NCBI GenBank assembly: GCA_036924085.1
Contig: JAVGWX010000012.1
Span: 6,187,478 to 6,251,477, forward strand
Reading direction: 5' to 3'
Length of the DNA stretch: 64,000 bases
Source of the DNA: Ariolimax columbianus
Taxonomy: Eukaryota; Mollusca; Gastropoda; Stylommatophora; Arionidae
Part shown: piece by piece, positions 11,231-25,791 of the stretch
How the letters are laid out: every line of letters starts with the position of its first letter
Position numbering within the stretch: the first letter of the stretch is position 1
Notes under the pieces: model-generated
Told to the model about the DNA's origin: nothing
Database searches by the model: none
The model's input: only the letters and a program-made list of their open reading frames with translations
Program-made: the position numbers and the translations under genes

Positions 11231-13437
11231 CAGCGTCGAATCTACCGACCCTCGCCGATAGGACTAATACGTCGGTACCACCTGACGGTACCACTGAAGG
11301 GAAATTATTATTAATTGGGAATTTCAAGTTTCCAAAAATCAAATGGAATATGGCAGAAGCACTTGTAGGGTCAAGACCTTTTGTTAAGTGGATAACTGAC
11401 AATTTTTTTATTCAACATGTAGAAACAGCCACCAGAGGCAAAACACACTCGACTTAGTTTTTACTGCAATAGGAAAATATGATTGAAAACGTTACAGTTG
11501 GGAAACTGTTTGGCTCAAATGACCATCAAATCATCAGTTGGGATCTTATAGCAGGAAAAGAAATAAACATAAACACGCGAACACACAACTACTGTAATGC
11601 AGATGTTCTGAAGATGAAAGAGGCAGCGTGACACATAATCTGGAAAGATAGTGTAGGAGGAACAGATGTTAAACATAAGTGAGAGCTTTTTATAAAAGTT
11701 CTAGAATGGCTAAAAGAGGGATGTATTTTATGTAGGGAGGTAAACCCCAACCGTAAAAAGTGGATAACTAGATTTGTAGTTAAATGTAGAAGAGCTAAAA
11801 ATAAAGCATAGAGAAAAATACAAACAAGCAGGTAAATTAAAAATTAAAAGAAACATATTTAAAATATTTGGACTAGCAAGACATAGAAAGTGAATAAAGA
11901 AGCAAAAATAGACTTCGAAAAAAACCTGCTAATTGGATCAAGATAGTAAAAGCTTCTTTTCTTATGTTAAAAATAAACTAAGAACGGAAGACAAGGTAGG
12001 CCCTTTAATAGATAGCAAAGGTGAAATAATAAGAGAAAATAGGGAGACAGCCAATCTACTAAATCAATACTTTAGCACAGTTTACACAAAGAAAGACTGC
12101 TCCAAGATCTAGGAGTATATAGATATTTTCAAATGTGAAATGGATGTACTGGGATTAAAATCAATATGTATTTCGGAGGAAATGGTTTTAAAAAATTGGA
12201 TCGGTTTAAAGTGGGTACATATCCAGCTCAAGATCGTATCCATCCAGAAATGCTATTTGAAATTAGAGACCAACTAGCAAAACCATTGGCTATATTATGT
12301 TCTCAATCACTTGAAAAAGGGATTGTTCCGAGAGATTGGAAAGATGCAGGAGTGATGCCCTTATTCAAACGGGGAAAGAAATCACATCCAGGAAATTATA
12401 GACAGGTGAGTTTAACGAACATAGTCTGTAAAATGTTAGAATCAATAATCAAAGAACACATTGTAATGCGTCTAGACAGGTTTTAAATAGTCAGAAATAG
12501 TCAGCATGGTCTTACTAGTGGGAGATCGTGCTTAACAAATCTATTGGAATTCATGGATGAGGTTACTAAAATTATGGATAAGGGGGAACCAGTGGATTTA
12601 TTTATCTAGATTTTACAAAGGCTTTTGAAAGGGTTCCTCATCGAAGAATATTCAAAACGTTAAAATGACATGGAATAAGTTGAAAATTGGTTAACGGGAA
12701 GAAGGTAGAGAGTGGGCATAAATAATGAGTACTCTGAGTGGTGTGAAGTAAAAAGTGGAGTGCCACATGGCTCGGTTTAGGGACCAATATTATTCTCGAT
12801 ATACATAAACGATTTGGACATTATTGAAAAATTTGCGGACGACACAAAACTATGTAGGAGTGTCTCATCTATGGCAGAGGTTGAAAAATTGAGGTCGGAC
12901 TTAGATACAATTCTAGACTGGTCTGTGAGGTGGCAAATGGAGTTTAATATAGATAAATGTACAGTTATCCACATGGGTAGATCCAATATGGAAGAAAATT
13001 ACAGAATGGGCGAGAACAATATTATAATGATAGATACATACCGAGACCAATGGGTTATAATAGAGCCTACAGTGCCTTGAAAAGAGAAGAATTCGAGGTG
13101 ACAATACATTTTTTTAAGATAATCACAGGAAAGGTTAAACTAGACTATAATACGTTTCTCAAAATGCAAGCACGAACGAGAACAAGGAGGCACATATACA
13201 AATTAGCTAAAGGAAGGTCCCAATCGGATACTAGAAAATTTTTTTAGTCAAAGAGGAGTGAATGCTTGGAATGCATTACCCCTGGAGGTGGTGGAGGCAG
13301 AGACAGTTAATGCATTTAAGAATAGATTGGATGGGCATAGTTTTTAAAGCAGGGTAATCCAAATGTGACTGGTTGTCTACAGACTCTGATGAGTCTTCTA
13401 AACCAGTATAAAAACGTTAAGTTTAAGTTTAAATAGA
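11231..13437 (+). pseudogene. CR1/L2-like LINE relic, copy 2
   Basis: The better-preserved relative of 438-3105. It starts inside the endonuclease (IGNFKFPKIKWNMAEA, about 11315-11360). The longest intact RT stretch is 12166-12486, with MLFEIRDQLAKPLAILCSQS, GIVPRDWKDAGVMPLF and HPGNYRQVSLTNIVCKMLES. Frameshifts follow, then FADDTKLC at about 12829-12852 with WQMEFNIDKCTVIHMGRSN downstream (12814-13080). It ends with the family tail AGAGTCTTCTAA-like block and a short GTTTAA repeat at about 13419-13437. The N-terminal ORF1 and most of the endonuclease are missing, as in 5'-truncated LINE copies. Not active. Confidence 0.82.
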
Positions 13438-13649
13438 GAGAGCGACACAATTAGCTATGAGCACACTTTATGTGTTGCTTGTTTTGGAATATGATATTCT
13501 CACCCTTTATATCCTATCAAACCGCAAGAGTTTCAAAACAATACCTTACCAGTTTTGAAGTTCCTGATCTCATTTGTCTGTAATTTAAGGTAAACGAGAA
13601 GCTTTCATCAATTATTCAAAAGAACAATCAACGAACCGATAGATAATGC

Positions 13650-15598
13650 GCGAGCGAGGTCTGGCAGAAACTTTGTCAAGAAATTCAGCTTAAGTTAGAG
13701 ACTATAAATTTCTAGGGCATGTATGGAGGCATGCAGATGGCATTGGGCCCTAGTGCGAGAGGTGCTGCCCCCCTGAAATCTCTGACAGGTGTAAGAATCA
13801 TGAACCATTATATGCAGATGGCCAGATGGGTGGAGCACTACTCTAAGCTCTACTCACAGGACACGGTGGGTCCTTGTGCAGGCTACAGGTCCTGCCCATT
13901 ATGGAAGAACGTGACAGACCACCTACTCTGGATAAGCTTGATATGGCTATCAACTACCTCTCAGCTGGCAAAGCACCAGGAGGTGGGGGGGGGAAATGGT
14001 ATCCCACCCGAAGCCATCAAATGTGGGACTGCAATAACTATAGAGGGATCTCGCTCCTGAGCGTTTTAGGCAAAATTTACGCCCGCATGCTACTAAACAG
14101 GTTGAGACTACTCCTGGACAGGGTGTCCCCAGAATCCCAGTGTGGCTTTAGAGTAGGTAGATCAACAACGGATATGATTTTCTCGCTTCGCCAAATGCAG
14201 GATAAGTGCAGAGAACAACACCAGCCGCTCTTTATGTTTCTAGACTTCACCAAGGCCTTCGAATTGATTAATAGAAATAGTCTATTCGAACTCCTCGATC
14301 GAGACGATCGGCTACCCCCAAAATTCTTGAAAATTTCTTTTCACAGTGATATTAAGGATTTAGTTCTATTCTACGGGTCATCTTCAAACTCTTTTCCCAT
14401 CAAGAGTGGAGTGAAGCAGTAATGTGTCCTTTTTGTTATCTTCCTCTCAATGCTCCTATTCTACGCTTATGACACATCAGTGGACGGTTTTATCTGCACA
14501 CCAGTTCAGATGGGCGGCTGTCTCGACTGCGTGAGGAACAAGGTGAGGACGGTGCTCATTAGGGAGATGCTATTTCCGGATGATATGGTTCTTGTGACCA
14601 ATAGTGAGGAGGCCCTGCAGAGACTGGGAGACAGATTCGCCGAGGAGTGCAATCAGTTTGGGCTCACAGTAAGCCTGGAAAAGACAAAGGTCTGCGCACA
14701 GGGCATTACCATTAAGGCTATAAATAAAGTTTGATGGCGTCCATCTGGAGGTCGTCAACAGTTTCACTTATCTGGGGTCTGCCATCAGCAACAGTCTCTT
14801 GCTCGAGAAGGAGATAGACAGTAGGCTTGGCAGGGCAAGTACCATCATGGCAGGCGATTGACGAAGAGAGTTTGGGAAAACACTGCCCTGTCTCACTACA
14901 CCAAGGTCCGGTTCTATAAGACCTGCGTTCTTGGCACTCTCGTGTATGGAAGTGAGACTTGGAGCACTTACAGTAAACAGCAAAGGCGGCTGAACGCCTT
15001 CCACGTGAGGTGTCTACAGCGTATATTAGGGATTGGATGGCAAGAGATAGTGTCACATAAAACTGTTGTACTGAGAGCAAACACTCACATCATGTACTTG
15101 ATATTGAGCCAGCGACGGCTACGGAGATTGGGACATGTTTATCACAAGGAAGACCAGAGGCTGCTAAAGGATATCCTTTATGGGCAGCTAGCCATTGGAG
15201 TTGGAAGAATGGGCCGTCCCACACTGCGATTCAAGGACATATGCAAGAGGGACATGAAGTCATACGATATCCCATCTGGGACCTGAAGTCATGCGACATC
15301 CCATCCAGGACATGAAGTCATACGACATCCCATCTGGGACCTGAAGTCATGCGACATCCCATCCGGGACATGAAGTCATACGACATCCCACCCGAGGACT
15401 GGGAAGAAATTGCTCAGGATCGAGCTAACTGGAGACAGTCAGTTGGAGGGGGCATAGTGGCTGCTGATGCTCGTAAAGGTCTTTTGGCTGCAGAGAAAAG
15501 AGAAAGACTGAAGAAATCAAGGAACAGCCAGGCAAGCCAGCCGCCTCAGTATGGTTGTACGACCTGTTGCAGGGACTGTCACTCGCCTTTCCAGCCAT
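13650..15598 (+). pseudogene. RTE-like LINE relic, RT and C-terminal region
   Basis: A 5'-truncated, frameshifted reverse transcriptase. Ordered blocks are RWVEHYSKLYSQD (about 13830), CNNYRGISLLSVLGKIYARM (about 14029-14088), SQCGFRVGRSTTDMIFSLRQ, LFMFLDFTKAFELINRNSL and KSGVKQ. The catalytic motif is altered to FPDDMVLV (about 14575-14600, in place of YADD or FADD). TLVYGSETWSTYSKQQRRLN follows (about 14936), then RRLRRLGHV, GRMGRPTLRFKDICKRDMKS and DWEEIAQDRANWRQSV. The extreme C-terminus has closely spaced Cys (GCTTCCRDC, about 15553-15580), a remnant of the Cys-rich tail such proteins can carry. At least four frames are used, and a local tandem expansion shifts the frame near 15251-15395. 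Confidence 0.83.
15251..15395. repeat. 29-bp (58-bp dimer) tandem expansion inside the LINE relic
   Basis: Five 29-bp units alternate between GACATGAAGTCATACGACAT and GACCTGAAGTCATGCGACAT types, each ending in a CCCATC-like block, so the real period is 58 bp. The first and last units match the surrounding LINE codons (RDMKSYDIP). The added 116 bp is not a multiple of three and shifts the frame. Confidence 0.93.
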
Positions 15599-15837
15599 AG
15601 CACATTTGTCTATGACCCATTATGTGTGCTGTTTGCTTTGGATGAATTATCTACATTGTCTTTCTCATCATAAATCTGCAGGAGTAACAAACTATGCATG
15701 AACACTAAATTAGAAGCCATGACCTTACTCGACATTTAGAAGAAGTCAACAGAATCACAAAGTTAACTAACATTCATTTTTTGGGTTGACTGATTATGTG
15801 ATACATCTTACCATTAACATTACCGTCAGTTCTTACT

Positions 15838-16192
15838 TCTTAGTCGACCTGTACTTCTACAAGGACAGATGCCGCTGTGCACATCCCAGATCTGATATGA
15901 GTTGGATGTGAAGGGTTTTCTGCCTAGCGGGCTAGTCTAGAGAAGCTTAATACCCCGCTGGTTTGGACAAGCGCTTACGGAAGGTGGTTAACGAGGTGTG
16001 AATCCGTCTTAATAGACTCAAACACTAAATGCAAAGTAGACCGGCAGCCTGATAGGCGCCATCTATGCTGCTCTAAACAAACCAGCTAACCATGGCCGGT
16101 GTTATGTCATGTGACATGGCATAGTCTCCTCTTACGACATGCTCTCTGGAAGGCAGTGATGCTATTCTTTGCCGTTATTATACACGAATTTG
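15838..16192 (+). repeat. unclassified interspersed repeat, family R3, fullest copy
   Basis: Contains GTCGACCTGTACTTCTACA, TCTTAATAGACTC, AGGCGCCATCTATGCTGC, CTCTAAACAAACCAGC and CTCTTACGACATGCTCTC in order, shared with 9955-10357 (minus) and 50003-50185. No coding frame or Pol III boxes were recognised. Confidence 0.68.
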
Positions 16193-16284
16193 TAATACTA
16201 GTTCTGGATATGAAAGTCACAAAGATTGATGTGATTCATTACATGTGATAATTGTTTTGTCTACATCATCCACATCCCACAACT

Positions 16285-16560
16285 ACATGAAAATCCTCGT
16301 GAGTTTCAACATCAAGTGAACCTCTTTGTGGTTTGTGAGGAGATATGAAGTTTTCACATCATGTAAACCTCTTTGTAGTTTGTGAGGAGATATTAAGTTT
16401 TCACATCATGTAAACCTCTTTGTGGCTCTCTGAGGAGATATGAACATCACTGTGAACCTCTTTGTGGTTTGTGGGGAGATATGAAGTGCCCACATCACAA
16501 GTGAACCACTTAGAGGTTTGCAAGGAGATATGAACATCATTGTGAACCATTCTATATGAT
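16285..16560. repeat. imperfect 50-60-bp tandem repeat, about 5 copies
   Basis: The units share AACCTCTTTGTGGTTTGTG, then AGGAGATATGAA and TTCACATCA. Length varies from unit to unit by small indels. Confidence 0.85.
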
Positions 16561-16924
16561 GTTAGTTCACAGGGTCTTATCTACAAACTTCACCTTCTCG
16601 TTATTTTTACATTAGTCCGTTTTATGATAAAAAGATTTACCAAAACCATAACACAGTTAAACGAAACAATGAGCATATACATTGGTATTCATGTTCATGC
16701 TATCAACCTAATTTTCTTACTGCAATACCCCATCTCAATAATCCATACAAGAAATAGATAGGTAAACATTTATAAGGATCCAAAAAACATGGTCAAGTTA
16801 CATAAGTTCCCACGCTGAGCTAGGAAATGGTGTATCATGTCATATTTAATGTCAAAGATATCCCGCACCCACATAACAATGGTGTATCATGTGTTACTTA
16901 ATAATCAAAGATACCCCATTCACA
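16561..16924. other. intergenic, nothing recognised
   Basis: AT-rich. A short direct repeat of ATGGTGTATCATGTG lies at about 16828-16893. Confidence 0.5.
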
Positions 16925-17010
16925 CAGGCGCGCACGCACGCACGCACGCACCCAAAACACACACACACACACACAACAAAGAACACACACACACAACACA
17001 CACACACAAA
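16925..17010. repeat. (CGCA)n/(CA)n microsatellite
   Basis: A short CGCA run passes into interrupted CA repeats. The overlapping His/Thr-rich frames are repeat artefacts. Confidence 0.92.
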
Positions 17011-17399
17011 TGTTGCAAACTTAGAAGAGTCCATTGCATTTGTATCTTTGCTATTATTCGTACAAAGATAAATCCATAAAGGATAAAGTATAATTGATAA
17101 TACATATAATTAATCTCCTAATGTTTAAATTATATAGCTATTGTATATACTCTTCTAAACGGGGGGTCACGTGCCGGAATTCGAATATGTCTCGTCTAGC
17201 TCATCCGATGCTCCCGTGTGATTCTGTGCCTGAAAGTCGTCGTTCTCTAAACAATGTGCAAAGTCCTATATCAAGATGGACCGACCAGTTTATTGAAAGC
17301 GTTTTTTTTTCCGTAACTCGTCAGTTCCATCTGGTGTCACTAGTTAAGGAGTCATCTGATAGTGAGCAACATTTGAATTCTGTTTATGGTGTGAATTAT

Positions 17400-18176
17400 T
17401 GACTGGCATTGATAATACTACCAGGAAGTGCAGAAGAGCTAGAGCAGCTAATTTCAGCCGTAAATTGGCAAAATAAAGATAAAAACCTGTTTATAAACAT
17501 AAACAAAACAAAAATAATGACCACCGATAACACACGATATCAACACAAATTTACATTTGGTGGTGATGAAATAGATCAGGTCACGCATTTTGAATATCTT
17601 GGCTCCAGAATTGGCAAAAATGGCGACTGTTCGAAAGAAATCAGAAGACGACTATCCATAACAACGCAGAGGCTGAACAGCCTGAAGAAATATGACAGAG
17701 CACCAACAAAACGACAAAAGTGAAAATCTTGAGCCTCTGTGTTTTTCCTGTGGCAGCTTATGGCTGCGAATCATGGACAATTCCCACAACTTCTAGACGA
17801 AGAATCGAATCATTCGAGTCAAAATGTTCCAGAAAGATACTCAGAGTGCCCTGGACGGAGAAAAAGACAAATATAGACATTCGGCAAGAGTTGACCATAG
17901 AGGATAACTGGTTTATCAATTCCATGTTGGCTAGAAAATACAAATACTTTGGTCATATAAAGAGACACAGCGGTCTCGAGAGAACAGTTTTGGAAGGTAT
18001 GGTAAGGGTAAAATAGGAAGTGGTAGACCAAGAAGACGATGGCACCAAGATATCTAGGAATGCATGGGTATGACTTTGGGGGAGCCTGGTGTTTTGGCAA
18101 GAGAAAGAGTTTCTTTCAGACAGACTGTGATGGGAACGACGTTCTATAAATGACATGCTACATGATGATGATGAAA
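17400..18176 (+). pseudogene. RTE/BovB-like LINE relic, RT C-terminal half to 3' end
   Basis: Blocks in order are SAEELEQLISAVNW and INKTKIMTT (just after the catalytic motif), then VTHFEYLGSRIGKNGDCSKE (about 17578-17640). VAAYGCESWTIPTTSRRRIE (about 17750), SRKILRVPWTEKK, KYKYFGHIKRH and a GSGRPRRRWHQDI block (about 18018-18055) follow. The YGCESWT...LRVPWT order is characteristic of the RTE/BovB clade. One frame break lies near 17720 and another near 18012. The end carries a short ATG/GAT repeat (about 18158-18175), consistent with RTE 3' tails. The catalytic motif itself is absent. Confidence 0.83.
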
Positions 18177-18657
18177 TATTTGTCCATGTCTATACACCAA
18201 TGCTCTTCAACACTTGAAAACTTGGCGCCAATTTGTATAACTGTCGTGAACGTAGATTTTCATAATCGCCCACTAAATTCTAAACTGAAGATATGTCCCC
18301 ACATAGAACAAGAACAATTTATCTAACTTAACTTTCATTTAATGTGAACCTTGAGCCTAAAGATGAGCATCTAGGAATGTGTGGTTCAAGGAACAGGATG
18401 TGGTAGCGTTAGGCGTTTAGCTGTTGTGTAGTAATTATCCTATCAAAAATTACCTGATCACTCGGACCAAAATAAGATTTGTGGAAGAGTCTAGATTTAG
18501 CTGAGTAGTTTACTTATCTAGAGAGTTACTACCTATATCCGCACGACGAGACGTAAACACACAGGAAAACGCAGTAAACACTTTCCTGAACGGAACATAA
18601 CATTATCGTGTAATATGCATATCAACAAAAAGAAACAAAGTCCATCTAAACTAAATA

Positions 18658-18662
<5 letters not shown>
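18177..18662. other. intergenic, nothing recognised
   Basis: No motif, array or supported frame was seen. Confidence 0.5.

Positions 18663-18714
<52 letters not shown>
18663..18714. repeat. (TA)n microsatellite, about 26 units
   Basis: Pure TA repeat. It is self-complementary and could extrude as a cruciform. Confidence 0.98.
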
Positions 18715-18717
<3 letters not shown>

Positions 18718-18879
18718 AACTACATAGAAGGTTTTAAAGCACTAGCTTTTGATTGATTCCCCAAACTACATAATACACGCTCATGTCGCTGTACTCCTGT
18801 TATCTGCACACTCAACACACAATCATAGACTCGTCCTCACTATCGGATTACGTACTCAGTACTCAGTATGTGCTTTCAC

Positions 18880-19245
18880 ATTTATCAGATCACCTTCAAT
18901 CAGGGGATCTGTATATCTACATACAATCGGTTCACGTATGCTCAGGCGATCTGTGCATTTATATGTAATTAGATCACGTCACTTATAGTTCGATTAGGTA
19001 TTCACTTCTGGTCACATACTCAGTCCATCTATTCATGCACATACAGCAAGAACACATATCGTTCCAAAAGTGTCCTGCACATACCACAAACATTCATATT
19101 TCGTGATACAGGTGATATGTACATTCACATACAATCAGATCACTTACAATCAGGCGATCTGTGCATTCACAATTACTTAGATCACTTAACGTATTCCCAC
19201 GAATCTGTATATTCATATGTAATTAGGTCAATCATCGTTCACTGG
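18880..19245. repeat. degenerate tandem repeat, period about 45 bp
   Basis: Blocks of the type TACAATCAGGCGATCTGTGC, then ATTCACATACAATCAGATCA, recur with many substitutions and gaps. It looks like an old array. Confidence 0.6.
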
Positions 19246-20189
19246 GTCACTTGAACGAACGACACACATTAAGATCTCTTACTGTTAACAGGATGACCAA
19301 CGTAAACACATACATAACAACTGGCCAAAACTCGAGATGTAAGCTGGTCCAGTCACCCTGCAAACTCAAACACTGACATACTACTGACAGCTTCTCAGTC
19401 AATCTCCTATCCCGTCTTTTTGAGTTCATCTTTGCAGAGTATTTTATAGTCTCAAGCAACAACATGGCGGTCAAATGGTCTTCTGTTGGTTGTCTGACTC
19501 AGCCATCCTTTACTTTGGAACTACCCCCAACTAATTGTTATTGAATGTCGTGACGGCCTCTGACTGCCATCAACCCCCCCCCCCCCCCCAACTATAATAA
19601 CTGGGAACAACAGAGTGGTTAACTATGAATCCCCCCTTCAGCTCCAAACATCATCCTTCCCTCCCCCCTCCCCCCCAACCCTGTACCAGACAAATTCTTC
19701 CACCTAAATCCTTGGTTTCATTTGTTAGACCTAGTGTCGAGACGGAAATTGATCTTGGCATATATTCAGGCAACCTTTGTTCCTTGAGTTGCCAGCCCAA
19801 TCTCTCCTGCTCTAAACGTCCATGCCCCAGCTGGAACTGTTACAATTCGAAGGGCTCCTCTTTCAGTGATTTTTAAAGTTTCTATGTTTGGTGACAATAT
19901 GACTCACATCACTAAAACCTGATACTACAAAAGATGGGAAGTAGAGAAAGATAGCAGTCAATTAAATATAATGTTCTACATGCTTGGATATAAGTCTGGC
20001 CTCTTACAAACTATTGTCTCTGTTTTTGGTATCCACAAACATTGAGATTCGATTTACTCTAATCATATACTTACTTAGTCGCTCCTCTCCTACCGTGAGG
20101 TGTAGAGGTTACTCTCATCCTTTATCACTTTCAATAGTTATTCTTGACATGTTATATTAGCATCAGAGGCATTTTTTGAAAACGGATTG
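19246..20189. other. intergenic with poly-C tracts, nothing recognised
   Basis: C homopolymers lie at about 19576-19589 and a CCCTCCCCCC run at about 19663. No gene is supported. Confidence 0.5.
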
Positions 20190-20600
20190 ACAATCCAATC
20201 ATACATTTTAATCCAATCACACACTTTTCTTCAATCATATACTTTTATTGAATCATACACTTTCATCCAATCATACACCTTCATCCAATCATACACTTTC
20301 ATCAAATCATACACTTTCATCCAATCCTACACTTTCATCAAATCATACACGTTCATCCAATCATGCACTTTCATCCAATCCTACACCTTCATCCAATCAT
20401 ACACTTTCATCAAATCATACACTTTCATCCAATCCTACACTTTCATCAAATCATACACGTTCCTCCAATCATACACTTTCATCAAATCATACACTTTCAT
20501 CCAATCCTACACTTTCATCCAATCATACACATTCATCCAATAATACACTTTCATCTAATCATACACCTTCATCGAATCATACACTTTCACCCAATCTTAC
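20190..20600. repeat. 18-bp minisatellite, about 22 copies
   Basis: The unit is of the type CAATCATACACTTTCATC. Because 18 is a multiple of three, all three plus frames stay open for over 100 codons with 6-residue periods (SYTFIQ and similar). These are by-products of the array. Confidence 0.95.
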
Positions 20601-21065
20601 TGTTTCGAATTCAAAATACCGCAACATCGTTTTTCAATATCCCGTTTAAGTTCATTAAGGAACCACATCTGAACAAGATCCTATTCTGTCTGCAAGTGGC
20701 GGTCCTTGAAACAGGCTGCACTAGGTAGCAGTATACCTGGCCAAGAAATTTCGATCGCAGTTGGAAGACAAACCCAGTACTAAAGCAGCCAGCTGAAATA
20801 TGATATTTCTGGCCCAGAGTCGTAGACATGGCAGGCTCGCTCTAAACTATGCCACAACGTCACAACCTCACAACATCCAGGATGAACGTCGAAGACAAAG
20901 TAGAACATTCCATAATCGTCCACTGAGTCTGTATGCTTGTATTTTCAATCTTGTTCATACAGCACGTAATTATTCAGCTATCGCCCATCTTAAACGTACA
21001 ATCGGCTTTAGTGGGCGGGAGAGTCCAGGCTGGAGAGCACTTCTCTTAGCGGTCAAGATCATTCT
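20601..21065. other. intergenic, nothing recognised
   Basis: Moderately GC-balanced, with no recognised motif. Confidence 0.5.
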
Positions 21066-21485
21066 CGTTGTTAATCTGTTGGTGACTTGTTTGGATGTCA
21101 ATAAATGGCTCATGTGGGTAAAAACAGATCTGTTGGTGACTTGTTTGGATGTCAATAAATGGCTCATGTGGGAGAAAACAGATCTGTTGGTGACTTGTTT
21201 GGATGCCAATAAATGGCTCATGTGGGTGAAAACATTTGTGTGACTTGTTTGGATGCCAATAAATGGCTCATGTGGGTGAAACATGTGTGTGACTTGTTTG
21301 GATGCCAATAAATGGCTCATGTGGGTGAAAACATTTGTGTGACTTGTTTGGATGCAAATAAATGGCTCATGTGGGTGAAAACATTTGTGTGACTTCTTTG
21401 GATGCCAATAAATGGCTCATGTGGGTGAAAATATGTGTGTGACTTGTTTGGATGCCAACAAATGGCCCATGTGGGTGAAAACAGA
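21066..21485. repeat. 50-54-bp minisatellite, about 8 copies
   Basis: Units contain TGACTTGTTTGGATGCCAAT followed by AAATGGCTCATGTGGG. The first units are 54 bp long with AACAGATCTGTTGG linkers. Later units are about 50 bp with ACATTTGTG linkers, so there are two subtypes in blocks. Confidence 0.94.
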
Positions 21486-22140
21486 TTTCGTTATCCATTT
21501 TCTCCTTCTGATCTACGTTTCGAGTCTCTTATTTTCTGACATTGCGAGTCTGTCGCTGTATGTGGTTATACTTCCTAGGTAGGAGAAGGTCTAGACCTGT
21601 TCCTGTGTTTGATCATTATGTTAGATATGAACAGGAGAGCGGGTCTACTTTGATGTTACCAAAGTATCCTATATGTCAGAGCGCAATCAAATATACCTCC
21701 GAGGTAATGACAAGGACACTCATATGTATGGGTATCCTACCTGCGGATTGACTTTTCTCCAGAAGCCATAGTCAGAGAACCAGCTGTCCGAGCCAGACGC
21801 ACCTGTCACACTCGTACATCAAACTAGAGACATTCCTCTGTCTATCGTCTCGATTGCACAATCCAAGGATATAACTCTGTGACAGTCACGTACCTGCAGC
21901 CAAGTCAACACTAGCTATAGCACGTGCTTAGCGTGTCTAAACACGAGACAGCACGCATCTATATTGACATGCCTTTGACAAGAGTGTTACGTATATTGTT
22001 TTCTCTACTTTGAGAGTTTGTTTACACTTTTGGAGATGCACAGCTTTTCGTCCACCAGAACAGCGTTTTTAGCTATATAAGCTTACGTCCTTCTTGTGTT
22101 ATCTGTCTCTTTTGTCTTCTTCGTCCTCACCATTTTGGTG
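21486..22140. other. intergenic, nothing firmly recognised
   Basis: On the minus strand about 21540-21610 reads TFSYLGSITTYSD, which is faintly LINE-like. The flanks do not extend the match, so it is not annotated as an element. Confidence 0.4.
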
Positions 22141-22630
22141 TGCATAGGTCATAACCTAATTGTCTCCACTCAGAACTGTCATGTTCCACATAGATCATAA
22201 CCTAACTATCTTCACTGAGACTTGTCCTGTTCTACATAGATCAAAACCTAATTATCTCCACTCAGACCTGTTCTACATAGGTCATAACTTAATTATCTCC
22301 ACTCAGACCTGTCCTATTCTACATAGGTCATAAACTAATTATCTCCACTCAGACATGTCCTGTTCTATATAGGTCATAACTTAATTATCTACACTCAGAT
22401 CTGTCCAGTTTTACATAGATAATAACCTAATTATCTACACTCAGATCTGTCCTGTTTTACATAGATCATAATCGAATTATCTACACTCAGATCTGTCCTG
22501 TTTTACATAGATCATAACCTAATTATATCTACTCAGACGGGCTTGTTCTACATAGACCATAATCAAATTCTCACTACACGGACGTGTCCTATTCTACAAA
22601 GATCAAAACCAAATGCTCTCCATACAGATC
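22141..22630. repeat. about 46-bp minisatellite, about 10 copies
   Basis: Units share CATAGATCATAACCTAATTA, then TCTCCACTCAGACCTGTCC and TGTTCTA, with moderate divergence. The outermost copies are the most diverged. Confidence 0.93.
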
Positions 22631-23439
22631 TGGCATGTTATTTATTCTTCAGCTCTTTTAGCCCCTTGTCGTTCTTCTTAATGTGCCTCTAGATCGCTAA
22701 GTAAATGTCATTTTGGCTTCTTCTGTCCGTTATTATTTCCTCATTTATCCTTTGTGAAGCTAAACTTTATCACGTGCTTCTGCTGAAGGTAGTTTTACAT
22801 TTTAACAAGATTTCTTCAAGATCATGGGATTGTTCCACCGCACTTCCCACCGCTCCTGATATTTCCTAAGTATCGTGTCCTAGCCTCTTGCTCTCTTAGC
22901 TTGTATGCCTTTCTTCTCGCTTCTCCTTCTCTGGTGTTTAGTTTCTTTCTGGATTATGGGTGTTGTTTTGGTGGAGCTATTCAGTCGGTTGGTTTGTCAC
23001 AAGGTCGTTGTTACTGCCCATATATGGCATCTTCCACATACGTCATACGTAAATGAAACCCGTTTTTGTTTTGTGTGCACATTTATAATCGGATGGGTAG
23101 AGAAACATCCCTTTGCTGATAATGGATAGATGGAGCAACTATTTATCAGAGCTCCTCTGTGCAGAGGACGACCACGTTACAGGTAAAATATACTCTAATA
23201 CAGAGAGGAAATCAATGATGGGATGGGGAAGAAGAAAATAATAACTGAAAGCAGCGTTAGAGATAATACAGGTTGGTGGAGCACATGGGCGTGATGATAA
23301 GACGCCATAAATGGTCAAGTACACGAGAGCGGCAAGTAAACTGTTATTTCTAAAGGTTCTCCGTGCAGCATGGGCCAGCAAGGACTAGGAGATAGCAAGA
23401 AGTGTAACAATTTTAAAAAGGACAACAAAAAACAGTGCG
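22631..23439. other. intergenic, nothing recognised
   Basis: Short frames only, without family resemblance or splice support. Confidence 0.5.
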
Positions 23440-23935
23440 AAAACCGAATATCTTTCCTAAGCGTTTACTGGGAAGCCTACTTGAGGATTTCCGTATCTTG
23501 GCAGCACTCTGTCTCATGTTGTTCACATAGATGATGCAGTTAACACACGAATAGCGAAGGCAAGTGCCGCATTTGGCAGTTTTCGTTCAAAGAGTGTGGA
23601 ATAAGCGAGGGTTCGGGACTCAAAAAACAAATTTAAGGTCTGCGCTGCAGTGGATCTACCTACCCTTTTACACGCGTGTGAGACCTGGGCCGTCTATCGT
23701 CGTTATGACGGGAAATTTAACCATTTCCCTGTGCACTGCACGTGGAAACAGATGAGGATTAAATAGTAGGACATTATGTCCAATACAGATGAGGATTTAA
23801 TAGTAGGACATTATGTCCAATACAGATGAGGGAGCACGACTGGGCATGACAAACTTACACACCATGATATGTGCAGCACAGCTGAGATGGGCTGGTCATG
23901 TGGTACCAACAGAGTTACCCTGTGGTGAGCTGCAA
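23440..23935 (+). pseudogene. non-LTR retrotransposon RT C-terminal fragment
   Basis: Pieces read DDAVNTRIAKASAAFGSF (about 23531), then LPTLLHACETWAVYRRYDGK (about 23655-23715) and AAQLRWAGHVV near 23878-23910. This order (RIAKASAAFG, ACETW-VY-RR, QLRWAGHV) is that of the C-terminal half of a LINE RT. A 47-bp segment around GGATTTAATAGTAGGACATT is duplicated in tandem at 23753-23830. The catalytic motif is missing. Confidence 0.72.
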
Positions 23936-25597
<1,662 letters not shown>

Positions 25598-25710
25598 ATA
25601 CAAGAGCTTGCAGGTGTGCACACATATGGCTTATTCTGTTTGCTACAGAATATGATGCTGTCCTTTCATGATTCTCCCTCGTACATTTACATATTAATAC
25701 ACACGGACAC

Positions 25711-25715
<5 letters not shown>

Positions 25716-25791
<76 letters not shown>

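Noticed and set aside
20187..20728. Three overlapping frames of 118-133 codons with SYTFIQ or NHTLSS repeats
   Set aside because: 18-bp array artefact. The N-glycosylation-like NHT/S motif is a translation of the repeat.
21540..21610. Minus-strand TFSYLGSITTYSD, LINE-like
   Set aside because: Only about 13 residues match the LINE pattern and flanking frames do not continue it.
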